A stretch of DNA of 64,000 bases from Anaerobaca sp964579055 (GTDB lineage Bacteria; Planctomycetota; Phycisphaerae; Sedimentisphaerales; Anaerobacaceae), in the NCBI GenBank assembly GCA_964579055.1, contig CAZOFX010000013.1, positions 22,277 to 86,276 on the forward strand, read 5' to 3'. A model generated the notes under the pieces. The model ran no database searches. It was given only the letters and a program-made list of their open reading frames with translations, and had not been told where the DNA came from. How positions within the stretch are numbered: position 1 is the stretch's first letter; each line of letters starts with the position of its first letter. Of the stretch, positions 18,100 to 27,674 are shown piece after piece. The translations under genes and the position numbers were made by a program.

Positions 18100-18127
18100 T
18101 TGCCGCCCATGGCCGGACCGGTAGAAT
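18100..18127 (+). promoter_or_regulatory. Predicted nadE promoter
   Basis: TTGCCG (18100-18105), 16-base spacer, TAGAAT (18122-18127). It is identical in both hexamers and in spacing to the promoter at 8469-8496. Repeat copy A starts at the very next base, so the repeat would be transcribed as the nadE leader. Confidence 0.55.
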
Positions 18128-18179
18128 CGTTTGTAGTGACGCCGTCAGGCGTTATGCTCGTACGGGCACACTACGAACG
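18128..18179. repeat. Modular palindromic repeat, copy A (one distal hairpin)
   Basis: Outer arms CGTTTGTAGTG (18128-18138) and CACTACGAACG (18169-18179) are inverted repeats with one G-T wobble. Between them are hairpin H1 (ACGCC-gtca-GGCGT) and hairpin H2 (TGCTC-gtac-GGGCA, 18155-18168). The same architecture recurs at 29412-29499 and 31321-31421. Confidence 0.85.
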
Positions 18180-18211
18180 GTACATCGGGTTCTTTGGAGT
18201 TGGAGTGGGAA

Positions 18212-19855
18212 GTGCGAGTCGCTCTGGGCCAATTCAACGCCACCGTCGGCGATCTGTCGGGCAGTATCGAGAAGATGAAGACGATGTGGGCCCGGGCCGT
18301 CGAGGCCGGGGCAGACCTGGTGGTCTTCCCCGAACTGGCGATCTGCGGCTATCCGCCCGAGGATCTGGTGTACAAGAGGCAGTTTCTCGAAGACAACCGT
18401 AGTGCGGTCGAAGCCCTGGCGAACGCCTGCCCCACGAAGACCATCGTGGCCGGCTTCGTCGAGAGCGTCAACGGCACCGCGTTCAACGCGGCGGTCGTGA
18501 TCCAGGAAGGGCGAATCGCCGAGACGTACCAGAAACGCGAACTGCCCAATTACGGCGTCTTCGATGAGCGACGCTACTTCAAACCGGGCAGCCGACCTGT
18601 CCTCATCGACGTCGGGGGTCTGCGAATCGCCCTGACCGTCTGCGAAGACCTGTGGGAGATCGAAGCGCTCCGGCGATTCCTCGCCGACGTCGATCCCTTC
18701 GATCTCATGGTCAATATCTCGGCATCACCTTTCCACATGGGCAAGCTCGACGACCGGGGCCGCATCATCGCGCGATGCACCAAGGCCTTCGGCTGCGCCG
18801 TCGCCTACTGCAATCTCATCGGCGGACAGGACGAGCTGGTCTTCGACGGTCAGAGCATCCTGGCCGACTCGACCGGCCGGATCGTCACCAAGGCCAAGGC
18901 CTTTGACGAAGACCTGCTGATCGCCGACGTCACGCGGGCCGAGGGCGGTGTCACCATCGCGCCGGCCCGGCCGCCCGTCACGCAGCCCGATGGCCTCCTC
19001 GACGAGGTCTACCAGGCGCTCGTCCTGGGCACGCGGGACTACGCGCGGAAAAACGGATTTCAGAAGGTGCTGCTGGGCATCAGCGGGGGGATCGATTCGG
19101 CGGTCACCGCCGCCATCGCCGTGGCCGCCCTCGGCGCCGAGAACGTGCTGGGCATCACCATGCCGTCGCGGTTCAACAGCCCCGAGACCATCGCCGACTC
19201 GGCCAGGGTGGCCGAAAACCTGGGTTTTGCGCTGCTGACGATTCCCATCGAGCCGATCCTGACTCCGTTCAACAAGGCGCTCCAGGCAGACCCGACCTGG
19301 GACGAGAAGGGTCTGGCCTACGAGAACCTCCAGGCGCGGATTCGTGGCACGATCCTGATGTCCCTGAGCAACCAGGCCGGAGCGCTTGTGCTGACCACCG
19401 GCAACAAGAGCGAAACCTCCGTGGGCTACAGCACGTTGTATGGCGACACGGCCGGCGGGTTCGCGGTGATCAAAGACGTGCTCAAGACGGTGGTCTATCG
19501 CCTCGCTGCCTACATGAACGAGAAGGCCGGCCGCGAGCTGATTCCGTCCGCCGTCATCACGCGCCCGCCCAGCGCCGAGTTGCGGCCCGATCAGAAGGAC
19601 GCCGACTCGCTGCCGGATTACGATCTGCTCGATGAGATCATCAAAGGCTACGTCGAGAAGGACCTGTCCGCTCGCGAGCTGGTCGCCTCCGGCCTGCCCG
19701 CCAAAGACGTCGAGCGCGTGATCCGGATGATCGACCGCAACGAGTACAAGCGCCGCCAGTCCCCGCCCGGCGTCCGCATCACCCCCAAGGCCTTCGGTAA
19801 AGACCGCCGACTGCCCATCACCAACCGCTACGCCACCACGATCTTTAAGCCCTGA
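18212..19855 (+). CDS. nadE: Glutamine-dependent NAD+ synthetase
   Basis: The 547-residue enzyme makes NAD+ from deamido-NAD+, ATP and glutamine in the last step of NAD synthesis. Residues 1-260 form a nitrilase-type glutaminase with the Glu-Lys-Cys triad visible in VVFPELAICGYPPEDL, QKRELPNYGVFDE and ALTVCEDLWE. The C-terminal synthetase carries the ATP-binding LGISGGIDSAV near residue 290 and TTGNKSETSVGYSTLYGD. GTG 18212 is chosen because GGAG at 18202-18205 is six bases upstream and the product then begins VRVALGQFNATVGD, the usual family N-terminus. TTG codons at 18194 and 18200 are less likely. A perfect palindrome follows the gene at 19884-19901. Confidence 0.95.
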   Translation: MRVALGQFNATVGDLSGSIEKMKTMWARAVEAGADLVVFPELAICGYPPEDLVYKRQFLEDNRSAVEALANACPTKTIVAGFVESVNGTAFNAAVVIQEGRIAETYQKRELPNYGVFDERRYFKPGSRPVLIDVGGLRIALTVCEDLWEIEALRRFLADVDPFDLMVNISASPFHMGKLDDRGRIIARCTKAFGCAVAYCNLIGGQDELVFDGQSILADSTGRIVTKAKAFDEDLLIADVTRAEGGVTIAPARPPVTQPDGLLDEVYQALVLGTRDYARKNGFQKVLLGISGGIDSAVTAAIAVAALGAENVLGITMPSRFNSPETIADSARVAENLGFALLTIPIEPILTPFNKALQADPTWDEKGLAYENLQARIRGTILMSLSNQAGALVLTTGNKSETSVGYSTLYGDTAGGFAVIKDVLKTVVYRLAAYMNEKAGRELIPSAVITRPPSAELRPDQKDADSLPDYDLLDEIIKGYVEKDLSARELVASGLPAKDVERVIRMIDRNEYKRRQSPPGVRITPKAFGKDRRLPITNRYATTIFKP

Positions 19856-19883
19856 CGCGCGTTTCCAGCGACCTCGCCGACGG

Positions 19884-19901
19884 TCCCGACGGCCGTCGGG
19901 A
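19884..19901. repeat. Perfect 18-base palindrome downstream of nadE
   Basis: TCCCGACGGCCGTCGGGA reads the same on both strands and lies 28 bases after the nadE stop. No T-run follows, so it is either a weak stem terminator or a protein-binding/REP-like site. Confidence 0.5.
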
Positions 19902-20032
19902 TCGCCGGCCAGACAATACTGCAGAAAAGACCTGCGTGGTGCCGATATAAACACAGGTTGGACAAGAGCCCGGAGGGTGTGCGCTTCCGTGGCGTTGGAT
20001 TTTATAGGACCCATTGAAGGGGGTGCGGTACG

Positions 20033-22531
20033 GTGGCCACGAACAGGAAGTCACGAGCGAAGAGGAACAGGCACAAGATCATCGGGGCGGGGGTACGGCT
20101 GGCGCTTCTGTGCATCGGGGTGGTCGTGTGTCTGGTGCTTCTGTTCAGTTGCCTGAGCTTCGACATTGCAGACCGTCCGAGCACATACGCCTATCCGCCG
20201 AACGAGCCGGCGACGAACTGGTGCGGCTCGATGGGCGCCTTCGCGGCGTTCTACCTGCTGTATTACATCGGCCCGGGGGCCTTCGTGCTGCTCGGGTCGC
20301 TCCTGTGCTACCTGCTGGCCCGCATCGCGGATCGCACCATCAACCAGGTTGTCTTCCGCTTCGTGGGGATGGTCCTGTTGACGGTGGCGGTCTCGACGAC
20401 GTTCTATTTCTTCTGGCCGCACAAGGTCTACACCTTCCCTCTTGGCTCGGGCGGCGTGCTCGGGGTCTCGGCCGCCACGTTTCTGCGGAGCCGCTTTGCG
20501 GTCCTGGGTACGTTCATTCTGGTCTCCGCGACCTGGGCGGTCGGTCTGGCCCTGCTGGCCGACAGCGTGATCATCGGTGTGCTGGCCGCCTGTGGGATCG
20601 CCGTCCGACGCGTCATCGGATTCGTCGTGCCCGCCTGGTCGGTCGCCAAGGAACACTCCGAAGCCCTGGGCGAGATCTGGCAACGGCTCAGTGCCAGGCA
20701 GAAATCACTGGCCATGGCCGGCGGCGGAACCGTCGAAGCCCACGAGGAAGTGGAGGACTATGCCGACGACGAGACCGAGGCCGAGCAGGACGAATACGAA
20801 GACCCGGCCGCAAGCCCGGAGGAGGACGAAGAAATCGAGGAAGCCCTTGAGGCCCCGGCCGCGCCGGTCGTGAAGCGTCCGCTGCCGATGGAGGTGCGCC
20901 AGCGCGCCGAGAAACGCCCGCCGCCGCCCTTCGTCCAGCCCTCCTACGACGACTACGCCCTGCCTCCGATGGAGTTGCTGGCCGAGCCGGAGTATGGCTA
21001 CGCCGCGATCCAGGAGAAGGTGGTCAAGTCCAAGGCCAGCGCGCTGGAGAAGCTGCTGAGCGAATTCAACATCAACGCGCGGGTCGTCGCCGCCGACACC
21101 GGACCGGTCGTGACGATGTTCGAGCTGGAGCTGGCTGCGGGCATCAAGGTCAGCCGGATCACGAACCTGTCCAACGATATCGCCCGGGCGCTCAGCGCCG
21201 GCGCCGTCCGCGTCGTCGCGCCGTTGCCCGGCAAGCACACCATCGGCATCGAAGTGCCCAACAGCGCCAAGGAGAAGGTCCGCATCAAGAGCCTGATGGA
21301 CCTCGGGGGCACGCGGGCGAGCAAGATGGAGATCCCGTTGTTCCTTGGCAAGGATTCCGCGGGCGAGGCGCTGGTCTCCGACCTGACCCGCATGCCGCAC
21401 CTGTTGATCGCGGGCACCACCGGCTCGGGCAAGAGCGTGTGCATCAACAGCATCATCGTCAGCATCCTGCTGACGAAGCGCCCCGACGACGTGCAGATGA
21501 TCCTGATCGACCCGAAGATGGTCGAGATGACCGCCTTCAGCACGGTCCCGCACCTGATGTGCCCGATCGTGACCGAGACGCAGATGGCGGTGCAGATCCT
21601 CGAATGGGCGACGGTGAAGATGGACGAGCGCTACGCGCTGCTGGCCGAGGCGCGAGTCAAGAACATCGCCGAGTTCAACAAGCTGGGCGCCGAGGAGGTC
21701 GTCGCGCGGTTCGCGCCGAGCACGCCGGACGAAGAGGCCCAGATCCCCAAGAAGCTGCCCTACATCATGATCGTGATCGACGAGTTGGCCGACCTGATGA
21801 TGACCGCGTCGAAGGAGATCGAAGCGTACATCGTCCGCCTGGCCCAGAAGAGCCGCGCCGTCGGCATCCACATCGTCCTGGCGACGCAGCGTCCGCAGGC
21901 GACGGTCGTCACCGGCCTGATCAAGTCGAACATGCCGTGCCGCATCGGCTTCCGCGTGGCCGCCCGGATGGACAGCCGCATCATCCTCGACCAGAACGGC
22001 GCCGAGACGCTCCTGGGCGAGGGCGACATGCTCTTCCTCAAGCCCGGCACCAGCGACCTGATCCGCGCCCAGGGCACGTTCCTCGACGAGGCGGAGATTC
22101 GCGGGATCATCAAGCACCTCAAGGACATCGCCGAGCCGCAGTTCCATCCGGAGCTGACGCAGCTCAAGCGCGTCGACGCCGGCGAGATGCCGCGGGATGA
22201 GCTGTTCGACCAGGGCGTGCGCGTGGTCCTCGAAAGCAAACGAGGCAGTGTGTCGCTGCTCCAGCGCAAACTCAGCGTCGGGTACGCCCGCGCCTCGCGC
22301 ATGATCGAGATGATGGCGGCCGCCGGCATCCTCGGCGAATACAAGGGCAGCCAGGCCCGCGAGGTGCTGATGACGCTGGAGGAATACGAGGCGATCCGCA
22401 GCCAGATGACCGACGACGCCGATTCCGGCTACGCCGATCCGGCCGAGGAAGAGGAGGAAGAGGAACCCGCTCGCGCCTATGCCAGCGAAGGCCAGCAGGG
22501 CTACATCTCCAGCACCGCCGACGAAGATTGA
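20033..22531 (+). CDS. ftsK: FtsK/SpoIIIE DNA translocase
   Basis: The 832-residue protein pumps chromosomal DNA through the closing division septum. Four to five transmembrane segments lie in residues 15-200. An acidic low-complexity linker follows (about 235-285, rich in Glu and Asp). The motor domain has Walker A (GTTGSGKSVCINS, about residue 461), Walker B (YIMIVIDELADLMM) and LATQRPQATVVTGLIKSN. The C-terminal winged-helix gamma domain (SLLQRKLSVGYARASRMIE) recognises polar KOPS-type sequences. A further acidic tail of about 40 residues ends the protein. GTG 20033 has AAGGGGG nine bases upstream. No division genes are adjacent. Confidence 0.95.
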   Translation: MATNRKSRAKRNRHKIIGAGVRLALLCIGVVVCLVLLFSCLSFDIADRPSTYAYPPNEPATNWCGSMGAFAAFYLLYYIGPGAFVLLGSLLCYLLARIADRTINQVVFRFVGMVLLTVAVSTTFYFFWPHKVYTFPLGSGGVLGVSAATFLRSRFAVLGTFILVSATWAVGLALLADSVIIGVLAACGIAVRRVIGFVVPAWSVAKEHSEALGEIWQRLSARQKSLAMAGGGTVEAHEEVEDYADDETEAEQDEYEDPAASPEEDEEIEEALEAPAAPVVKRPLPMEVRQRAEKRPPPPFVQPSYDDYALPPMELLAEPEYGYAAIQEKVVKSKASALEKLLSEFNINARVVAADTGPVVTMFELELAAGIKVSRITNLSNDIARALSAGAVRVVAPLPGKHTIGIEVPNSAKEKVRIKSLMDLGGTRASKMEIPLFLGKDSAGEALVSDLTRMPHLLIAGTTGSGKSVCINSIIVSILLTKRPDDVQMILIDPKMVEMTAFSTVPHLMCPIVTETQMAVQILEWATVKMDERYALLAEARVKNIAEFNKLGAEEVVARFAPSTPDEEAQIPKKLPYIMIVIDELADLMMTASKEIEAYIVRLAQKSRAVGIHIVLATQRPQATVVTGLIKSNMPCRIGFRVAARMDSRIILDQNGAETLLGEGDMLFLKPGTSDLIRAQGTFLDEAEIRGIIKHLKDIAEPQFHPELTQLKRVDAGEMPRDELFDQGVRVVLESKRGSVSLLQRKLSVGYARASRMIEMMAAAGILGEYKGSQAREVLMTLEEYEAIRSQMTDDADSGYADPAEEEEEEEPARAYASEGQQGYISSTADED

Positions 22532-22555
22532 CGGCTGGAAGGCGCACGTTCGCGG

Positions 22556-24328
22556 CTATCGTCGTTGCAGACTCTCGCGGGCCATCTGAAAGGCCCTGTC
22601 GGGGCCCATGGCGTGACCGACGACTTTGCCGTCGGGTCCGACGACGAACCACGAGGGGACGGCTCTGACGCCGAACTCACTGCTGAGCAGGCCAAAGCCC
22701 ACTCCTGAGCGTTCCCGCGGCAGGTCCACGCAGACAGGGCCATCGGCGTGGTACTTGGCCATCATCTCCGTGATCTCGTCGATGGTATTCTGCGGCGTGT
22801 GAACGCCGATGAGCACCATGTCCGCGCCCTCGGCGGAACGTTGGAGCAGGTGAATGTGACTGTGGCACGGCCCGCAAGTGTGGGACCAGAACTGGAGCAC
22901 CACGGCCTTGCCGCGCAGGTGGGGCCAGGTCAATGGGGCGGTGTTGAGCCACTGGCATTGGTCGGGAAAGGCCGGCGGTTCGCGGCCGATGCGCGCGTCG
23001 AGACGCTGCTCGTCAGCGGCATCCTCTTCGGCACGCGTGCGGGCCTCGGCGCGGATCTGCTCCCAATCCTGTTCGGTCATGCCCTTCTTGTATCTGTAAT
23101 GGACGAGACCGCCAAACCGCTGGTCGAACACGCGGACGCCCTCCTTGAACTCCATCTGGAACAACTCGTCCGGGAAGTCTCGGTCAACCTCTAGCTGCGT
23201 GACAGTGATGTCACGCCAGCCGCTGAGAAAGGACCGCAAGGCGTCGTCGTGGTCGAACGACTTGTAACCCTGGCACATCGGGAACCAGCAACCGAGACGG
23301 ACTTCGCGGTATCGGTCCGTCCAGAACTCGCTTCGGAGTTCGGGTCCGTAGGAGAGGTTGCCGCGCAGCAGGCCGTCTTCGACACCCACGAACCAGCGAT
23401 TGACGTCACCAGTCCTCGGGTGACATTCGAGCACATAGCAGGGGACGCCGCGATAGTCCTGTTTGCCCACGAGCAGGAAGTCCTCGGCCCGGCCGAACAG
23501 GTCGTCTTCCTTCATTTCGTCCGGATCACTGCCCGACCACCAGAACTTGTGCCGTTGTGCCATGCGGGGCCAGGTGAAATCATCCAGCAGGAACCAGCCG
23601 TGATTGCCGAGATCGTCCGCGATGCTGTAATTCTCCTGGGTGTGCGTGTAGTACTTGATGTGCGAAAGGAAAGTGCGGCCGTCCCAGATTCGGACATCCT
23701 CTTCTCTGTCGCTGCTCCTGGAATAGCGGAACCTCTTGCGATCAAGGTAGAGTTCCAGCTTGTCTTGCGCCGAGGGGCTAAGACCCCAGGACTTGTCCCG
23801 GCTGAAATCTTCGTCAGGGAATTGGGCCTTCAACTGCTTCTTACGGTGGGCGATACCCTGGGCGGTTCTCGTCCACACCGAATCGGCCGCGATGTGCAGG
23901 CTCGCGATCTGGTGGACCCATTGCTCGCTCTGGCGCACGTGCCGGACCAGGGCCTCGGCGCTGACGCCGAACTGGCGCTCCAACGCCGCGCTCGGAGGCG
24001 GCACACGCTTGACCAAGGTCATTGCGATCGGCACCTTTGGCCGAGCCGGTCCGGCAGTAGCTTGGGCCTGTCCGCTGAAGATGTAACGGTCGCTTTCGCC
24101 GTCGCGACGTATGCTCACCGAGGTGCCGTTCAGCCTCACTTCCCCTGTCAGGGCGCCGTCGCAGAGCGTCAGCTCACCCAATTCGGTTCCCTCATGTGCC
24201 TTGAGAGTGAAGCCGGTCTCGGACCGCGTGACTACGAACATCATCAAGTGCGGTGTCGCTTCGCAGGCATATTCGCCGACGAAGTGCTCGTTCGCGTCTG
24301 TACTGCCGTCTCTACAATCGCCGTTCAT
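22556..24328 (-). CDS. Thioredoxin-domain protein with long N-terminal region
   Basis: The last 130 residues of this 590-residue protein are a TlpA/redoxin-type thioredoxin fold with the active site Cys485-Gly-Pro-Cys488 (SHTCGPCHSH) and a cis-proline segment VRAVPSWFV. The preceding 400 residues contain beta-rich sequence such as YRGVPCYVLECHPRTGD and GLLRGNLSYGPE, reminiscent of LolA-like lipoprotein-carrier folds, but this is uncertain. There is no signal peptide, which is odd for a TlpA-like protein: either it works in the cytoplasm or an upstream segment was lost. ATG 24328 has GGAGG eight bases before it; ATG 24343 is possible but too close to its own GGAAGG. It stands alone between ftsK and a divergent GDPD gene. 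Confidence 0.7.
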   Translation of the reverse strand: MNGDCRDGSTDANEHFVGEYACEATPHLMMFVVTRSETGFTLKAHEGTELGELTLCDGALTGEVRLNGTSVSIRRDGESDRYIFSGQAQATAGPARPKVPIAMTLVKRVPPPSAALERQFGVSAEALVRHVRQSEQWVHQIASLHIAADSVWTRTAQGIAHRKKQLKAQFPDEDFSRDKSWGLSPSAQDKLELYLDRKRFRYSRSSDREEDVRIWDGRTFLSHIKYYTHTQENYSIADDLGNHGWFLLDDFTWPRMAQRHKFWWSGSDPDEMKEDDLFGRAEDFLLVGKQDYRGVPCYVLECHPRTGDVNRWFVGVEDGLLRGNLSYGPELRSEFWTDRYREVRLGCWFPMCQGYKSFDHDDALRSFLSGWRDITVTQLEVDRDFPDELFQMEFKEGVRVFDQRFGGLVHYRYKKGMTEQDWEQIRAEARTRAEEDAADEQRLDARIGREPPAFPDQCQWLNTAPLTWPHLRGKAVVLQFWSHTCGPCHSHIHLLQRSAEGADMVLIGVHTPQNTIDEITEMMAKYHADGPVCVDLPRERSGVGFGLLSSEFGVRAVPSWFVVGPDGKVVGHAMGPDRAFQMARESLQRR

Positions 24329-24472
24329 CTCTCGCACCTCCATAACCTTCCGGCCTTTGAATCTCTACTCCGACATCTGCAAGATACCGTAGCTCGCTCT
24401 TCTGTTCCATCCCAATCGCGAATTCTGCCGGATCGATGGCAGGCGCCGCGAGCAGCGGGGCGGCGGATATGG

Positions 24473-24567
24473 TAGAATCAGGTCATGAGCAAGGCCACTG
24501 AGGACAAGAGACCCGTGCCAATCGAACGGACCGCTCCCGACGGCAACGCAACCAGGGGTCCAGAATG
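24473..24567 (+). other. Possible leaderless mini-gene (27 codons) with extended -10 promoter
   Basis: TGG-TAGAAT (24470-24478) is followed after five bases by ATG 24484, opening a 27-codon frame that closes at TGA 24565-24567. There is no ribosome-binding site. The first codons, ATGAGCAAGG, are identical to the start of rlmN, which has the same promoter layout. The GDPD gene begins 23 bases later. It may be a leader peptide or a remnant of a truncated gene; no -35 box is convincing. Confidence 0.3.
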
Positions 24568-24590
24568 ATCCGAGAGACAGGGGAAACGAC

Positions 24591-25562
24591 ATGACGGCTA
24601 CAGGTGCCCGTCGAATGGCGGCTTTCTGCCTTCTGGCATGGGTGGCGATCTGCAGCGCCCAGGCCGCTTCGCAGCAGACGCCCGCATTGTTGACCGTCGA
24701 TCCGAAGACGCCGGAGGGCCTGAAGGACCTCCTCCGCCACAATGGCCAATCCCTGCATCTGGTCAGCGCCCATCGAGGAGGCGCGGGAAAGGGTCTTCCG
24801 GAGAACTGCATCGCGACCTTCGAGAACACGCTGCGGCACACACACGCGATGATGGAGGTCGATCCTCGCTACACAAAGGACGGCGTCATCGTGTTGCACC
24901 ACGACCCCACGCTGGAGCGGACGACCAACGGCGCTGGACGCGTGGCGGATCACACGTGGGAGGAACTGAAGGCGTTGCGGCTGAAAGACGCCGAAGGACT
25001 CCTCACGGAGTATTCGATTCCCACGCTCGATGAGACGCTGCAATGGGCGCGGGGCAAAACAATCCTCGTGCTGGATCAGAAGGACGTGCCCGTCGAAGCC
25101 CGCGTGCGCAAGGTCGCCGAGCACAACGCCGAGGCTTACGTCGTGCTGATTGTGTACAGTTTTGCCGATGCCCAGCGGTGCTACACGATGGACCCGCACA
25201 TCATGATGGAGGTGATGATTCCAAACACCGAGCAAGTGGCGGCGTTCGACCGGACCGGCGTGCCGTGGTCCAACATCGTGGCGTTCGTCGGCCACTCGCC
25301 GCCGAACGAGCCGCAGCTTTGCGAAATGATCCACGCCAAAGGCGCCAGTTGCATGGGCGGCACCTCTCGCAACATCGACCGCCTGTTCATCGAGCGAAAG
25401 GTCACGGACGTCAACGACTTGCGCCGGCAATACCGTGCGCTGTTGGACAACGGAATCGACCTCCTCGAGACCGACTTGCCCCGCGAGGTCGGACGGATGC
25501 TCTACGGCCGGGACCCTATCCCCGCGTCACGAGCGCCCTTCTTCCAGAGTGGATCACGTTAG
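24591..25562 (+). CDS. Secreted glycerophosphodiester phosphodiesterase
   Basis: The 323-residue protein has a signal peptide (FCLLAWVAICSAQAAS) and a GDPD TIM barrel. His61 in LVSAHRGGAGKGLPEN, the metal-binding Glu and Asp in MMEVDPRYTKDG, and LHHDPTLERTTNG are the expected catalytic and Ca2+-binding positions. It should hydrolyse glycerophosphodiesters to glycerol-3-phosphate and an alcohol outside the cytoplasm, supplying phosphate or glycerol. The C-terminal strand LLDNGIDLLETDLPREV is also typical. ATG 24591 has AGGGG eight bases upstream. It is not in an operon with its minus-strand neighbours. Confidence 0.88.
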   Translation: MTATGARRMAAFCLLAWVAICSAQAASQQTPALLTVDPKTPEGLKDLLRHNGQSLHLVSAHRGGAGKGLPENCIATFENTLRHTHAMMEVDPRYTKDGVIVLHHDPTLERTTNGAGRVADHTWEELKALRLKDAEGLLTEYSIPTLDETLQWARGKTILVLDQKDVPVEARVRKVAEHNAEAYVVLIVYSFADAQRCYTMDPHIMMEVMIPNTEQVAAFDRTGVPWSNIVAFVGHSPPNEPQLCEMIHAKGASCMGGTSRNIDRLFIERKVTDVNDLRRQYRALLDNGIDLLETDLPREVGRMLYGRDPIPASRAPFFQSGSR

Positions 25563-25617
25563 CCTCTGCTGCTCTGTCACGTCATGAGGATCGTTCCGTG
25601 GATCAGCGTGGGGTCGG

Positions 25618-25956
25618 CTATTCCTTTCTCTTCCGGCGGGCGATGAGCCAGGAGCGGTCGGCCCATCGGGCCAGCTCGCTGCGGTCCTCCAGGACGTCGG
25701 CCGGGATTTCGTAGTAGGACATGACGGTGGTCTTGCCCTTCTCCGAATAGGGCTGGAAGGGCGCCGAGCCCGCGGCTATGAAGTCGTCGCGGTTCGAGTC
25801 ATCGACTTTCAGGTAGGCAACATCATCGGCGATCAGTCCGAACATCGTCCCGTCACGATAGAGTCCGGCCCCGCCGAACATCCGGCGGACCGACACCGCC
25901 GCCCACCCCGAAAGCTGCTCGACCACGTACTCGACGAATTCCTCCGATACCGCCAT
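25618..25956 (-). CDS. TfoX N-terminal domain family protein
   Basis: The 112-residue protein consists only of a TfoX N-terminal-like domain: SVRRMFGGAGLYRDGTMFGLIADDVAYLKV followed by YSEKGKTTVMSYYEIPADVLED. Full-length TfoX/Sxy regulates competence in gamma-proteobacteria, but stand-alone N-domain proteins are widespread and of unknown function, so no competence role is claimed. Its start lies 31 bases after the ABC permease stop, and the three genes 27591-25618 could form one transcript. Confidence 0.75.
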   Translation of the reverse strand: MAVSEEFVEYVVEQLSGWAAVSVRRMFGGAGLYRDGTMFGLIADDVAYLKVDDSNRDDFIAAGSAPFQPYSEKGKTTVMSYYEIPADVLEDRSELARWADRSWLIARRKRKE

Positions 25957-25987
25957 ATGCCTTTTCCCTCGGGATTCTCCGCATGGA

Positions 25988-26790
25988 CTATGACGCCGTC
26001 TCGGCAGCGTAGCGGGCGAGCAGGCCGGTGCGGACGGCGTAGCGGTAGATGCGAGCGAACAAGCGGCCCGCCAGCAGGATGTACAAAACGGCCAGCGACA
26101 GGCTCCACAACAGGCTCATCCAGGAGACGGGACCGCCGGCGAGGATTGTTCGCATGGACTCAAAGACGTACGACGGAGGCAGCAGGTGTGAAGCGTACTG
26201 CATCCACCGGGGCAGCGTCGAAAGCGGATAGAAAACGGCGGCCAGAGGCGAGAGGACCGCCGGAATGGGCCAGACGAACCACTCCGCCGCCGGGCCATAT
26301 CGCAGGACCATGGCGACCGCGAAGATGCCCAGCGCGATGCCGAAGAGAAACAATACCAACAGGAACGGAATCAGCGCCAGACCGTACACGAAGAACGACA
26401 GTCCGAACACCGCAATCGCCAGAACGAGCATCACGATCAGGCCGATCGAACTGGTCACGATACTTGAGATCACCAGGCCGGCAAGATACTCCGTGATCGA
26501 CAGCGGCGTCGCAAACAGGTTCAGGAAATTACGCGACCAGACGTCTTCGAGAAACGTCGTCGTCACGCCAAACATCACCCGGCTGAAGAAATCCCAGAAC
26601 AGCACCGCTCCGAGCAGCGCGGGAATGAAACTGAACCCGGACGTACTGATGGAGTTCAGGTACCGGCTGATGAACCCCCACAGCACGATATCGACCGCCG
26701 CCCACACGAACAGAGGCAGCAGGCGCGCCGGGCTCCCGCGGATGAGATAGAACTGCCGCAGCAGGACCGCCGCAATGGGTCGCACGTGCA

Positions 26791-26794
<4 letters not shown>
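25988..26794 (-). CDS. ABC-2 type transporter permease
   Basis: The 268-residue membrane protein has about six hydrophobic segments and the ABC-2 signature layout, including LNLFATPLSITEYLAGLVISS and a late WPIPAVLSPLAAVFYPLSTLPRWMQY region. Such permeases export drugs, lipids or polysaccharides together with an NodI/NatA-type ATPase; the cargo is unknown. ATG 26794 overlaps the ATPase stop by four bases and GGAGGA lies eight bases upstream. ATG 26791 immediately after is an alternative. Partner of the next-listed ATPase. Confidence 0.85.
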
Positions 26795-27591
<797 letters not shown>

Positions 27592-27602
27592 AATGGCAGC
27601 AG

Positions 27603-27631
27603 ATCATAAGCCCGCCCACCCGCCAACGCAA
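27603..27631 (-). promoter_or_regulatory. Predicted promoter of the ABC exporter operon
   Basis: Minus-strand TTGCGT (27626-27631), 17-base spacer, TATGAT (27603-27608). The ATG of the ATPase lies 11 bases beyond the -10 box. Confidence 0.55.
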
Positions 27632-27674
27632 CAGGGGCATTCCGTGAAGGCACGCAGAGCGCGCAGAAGGATCG

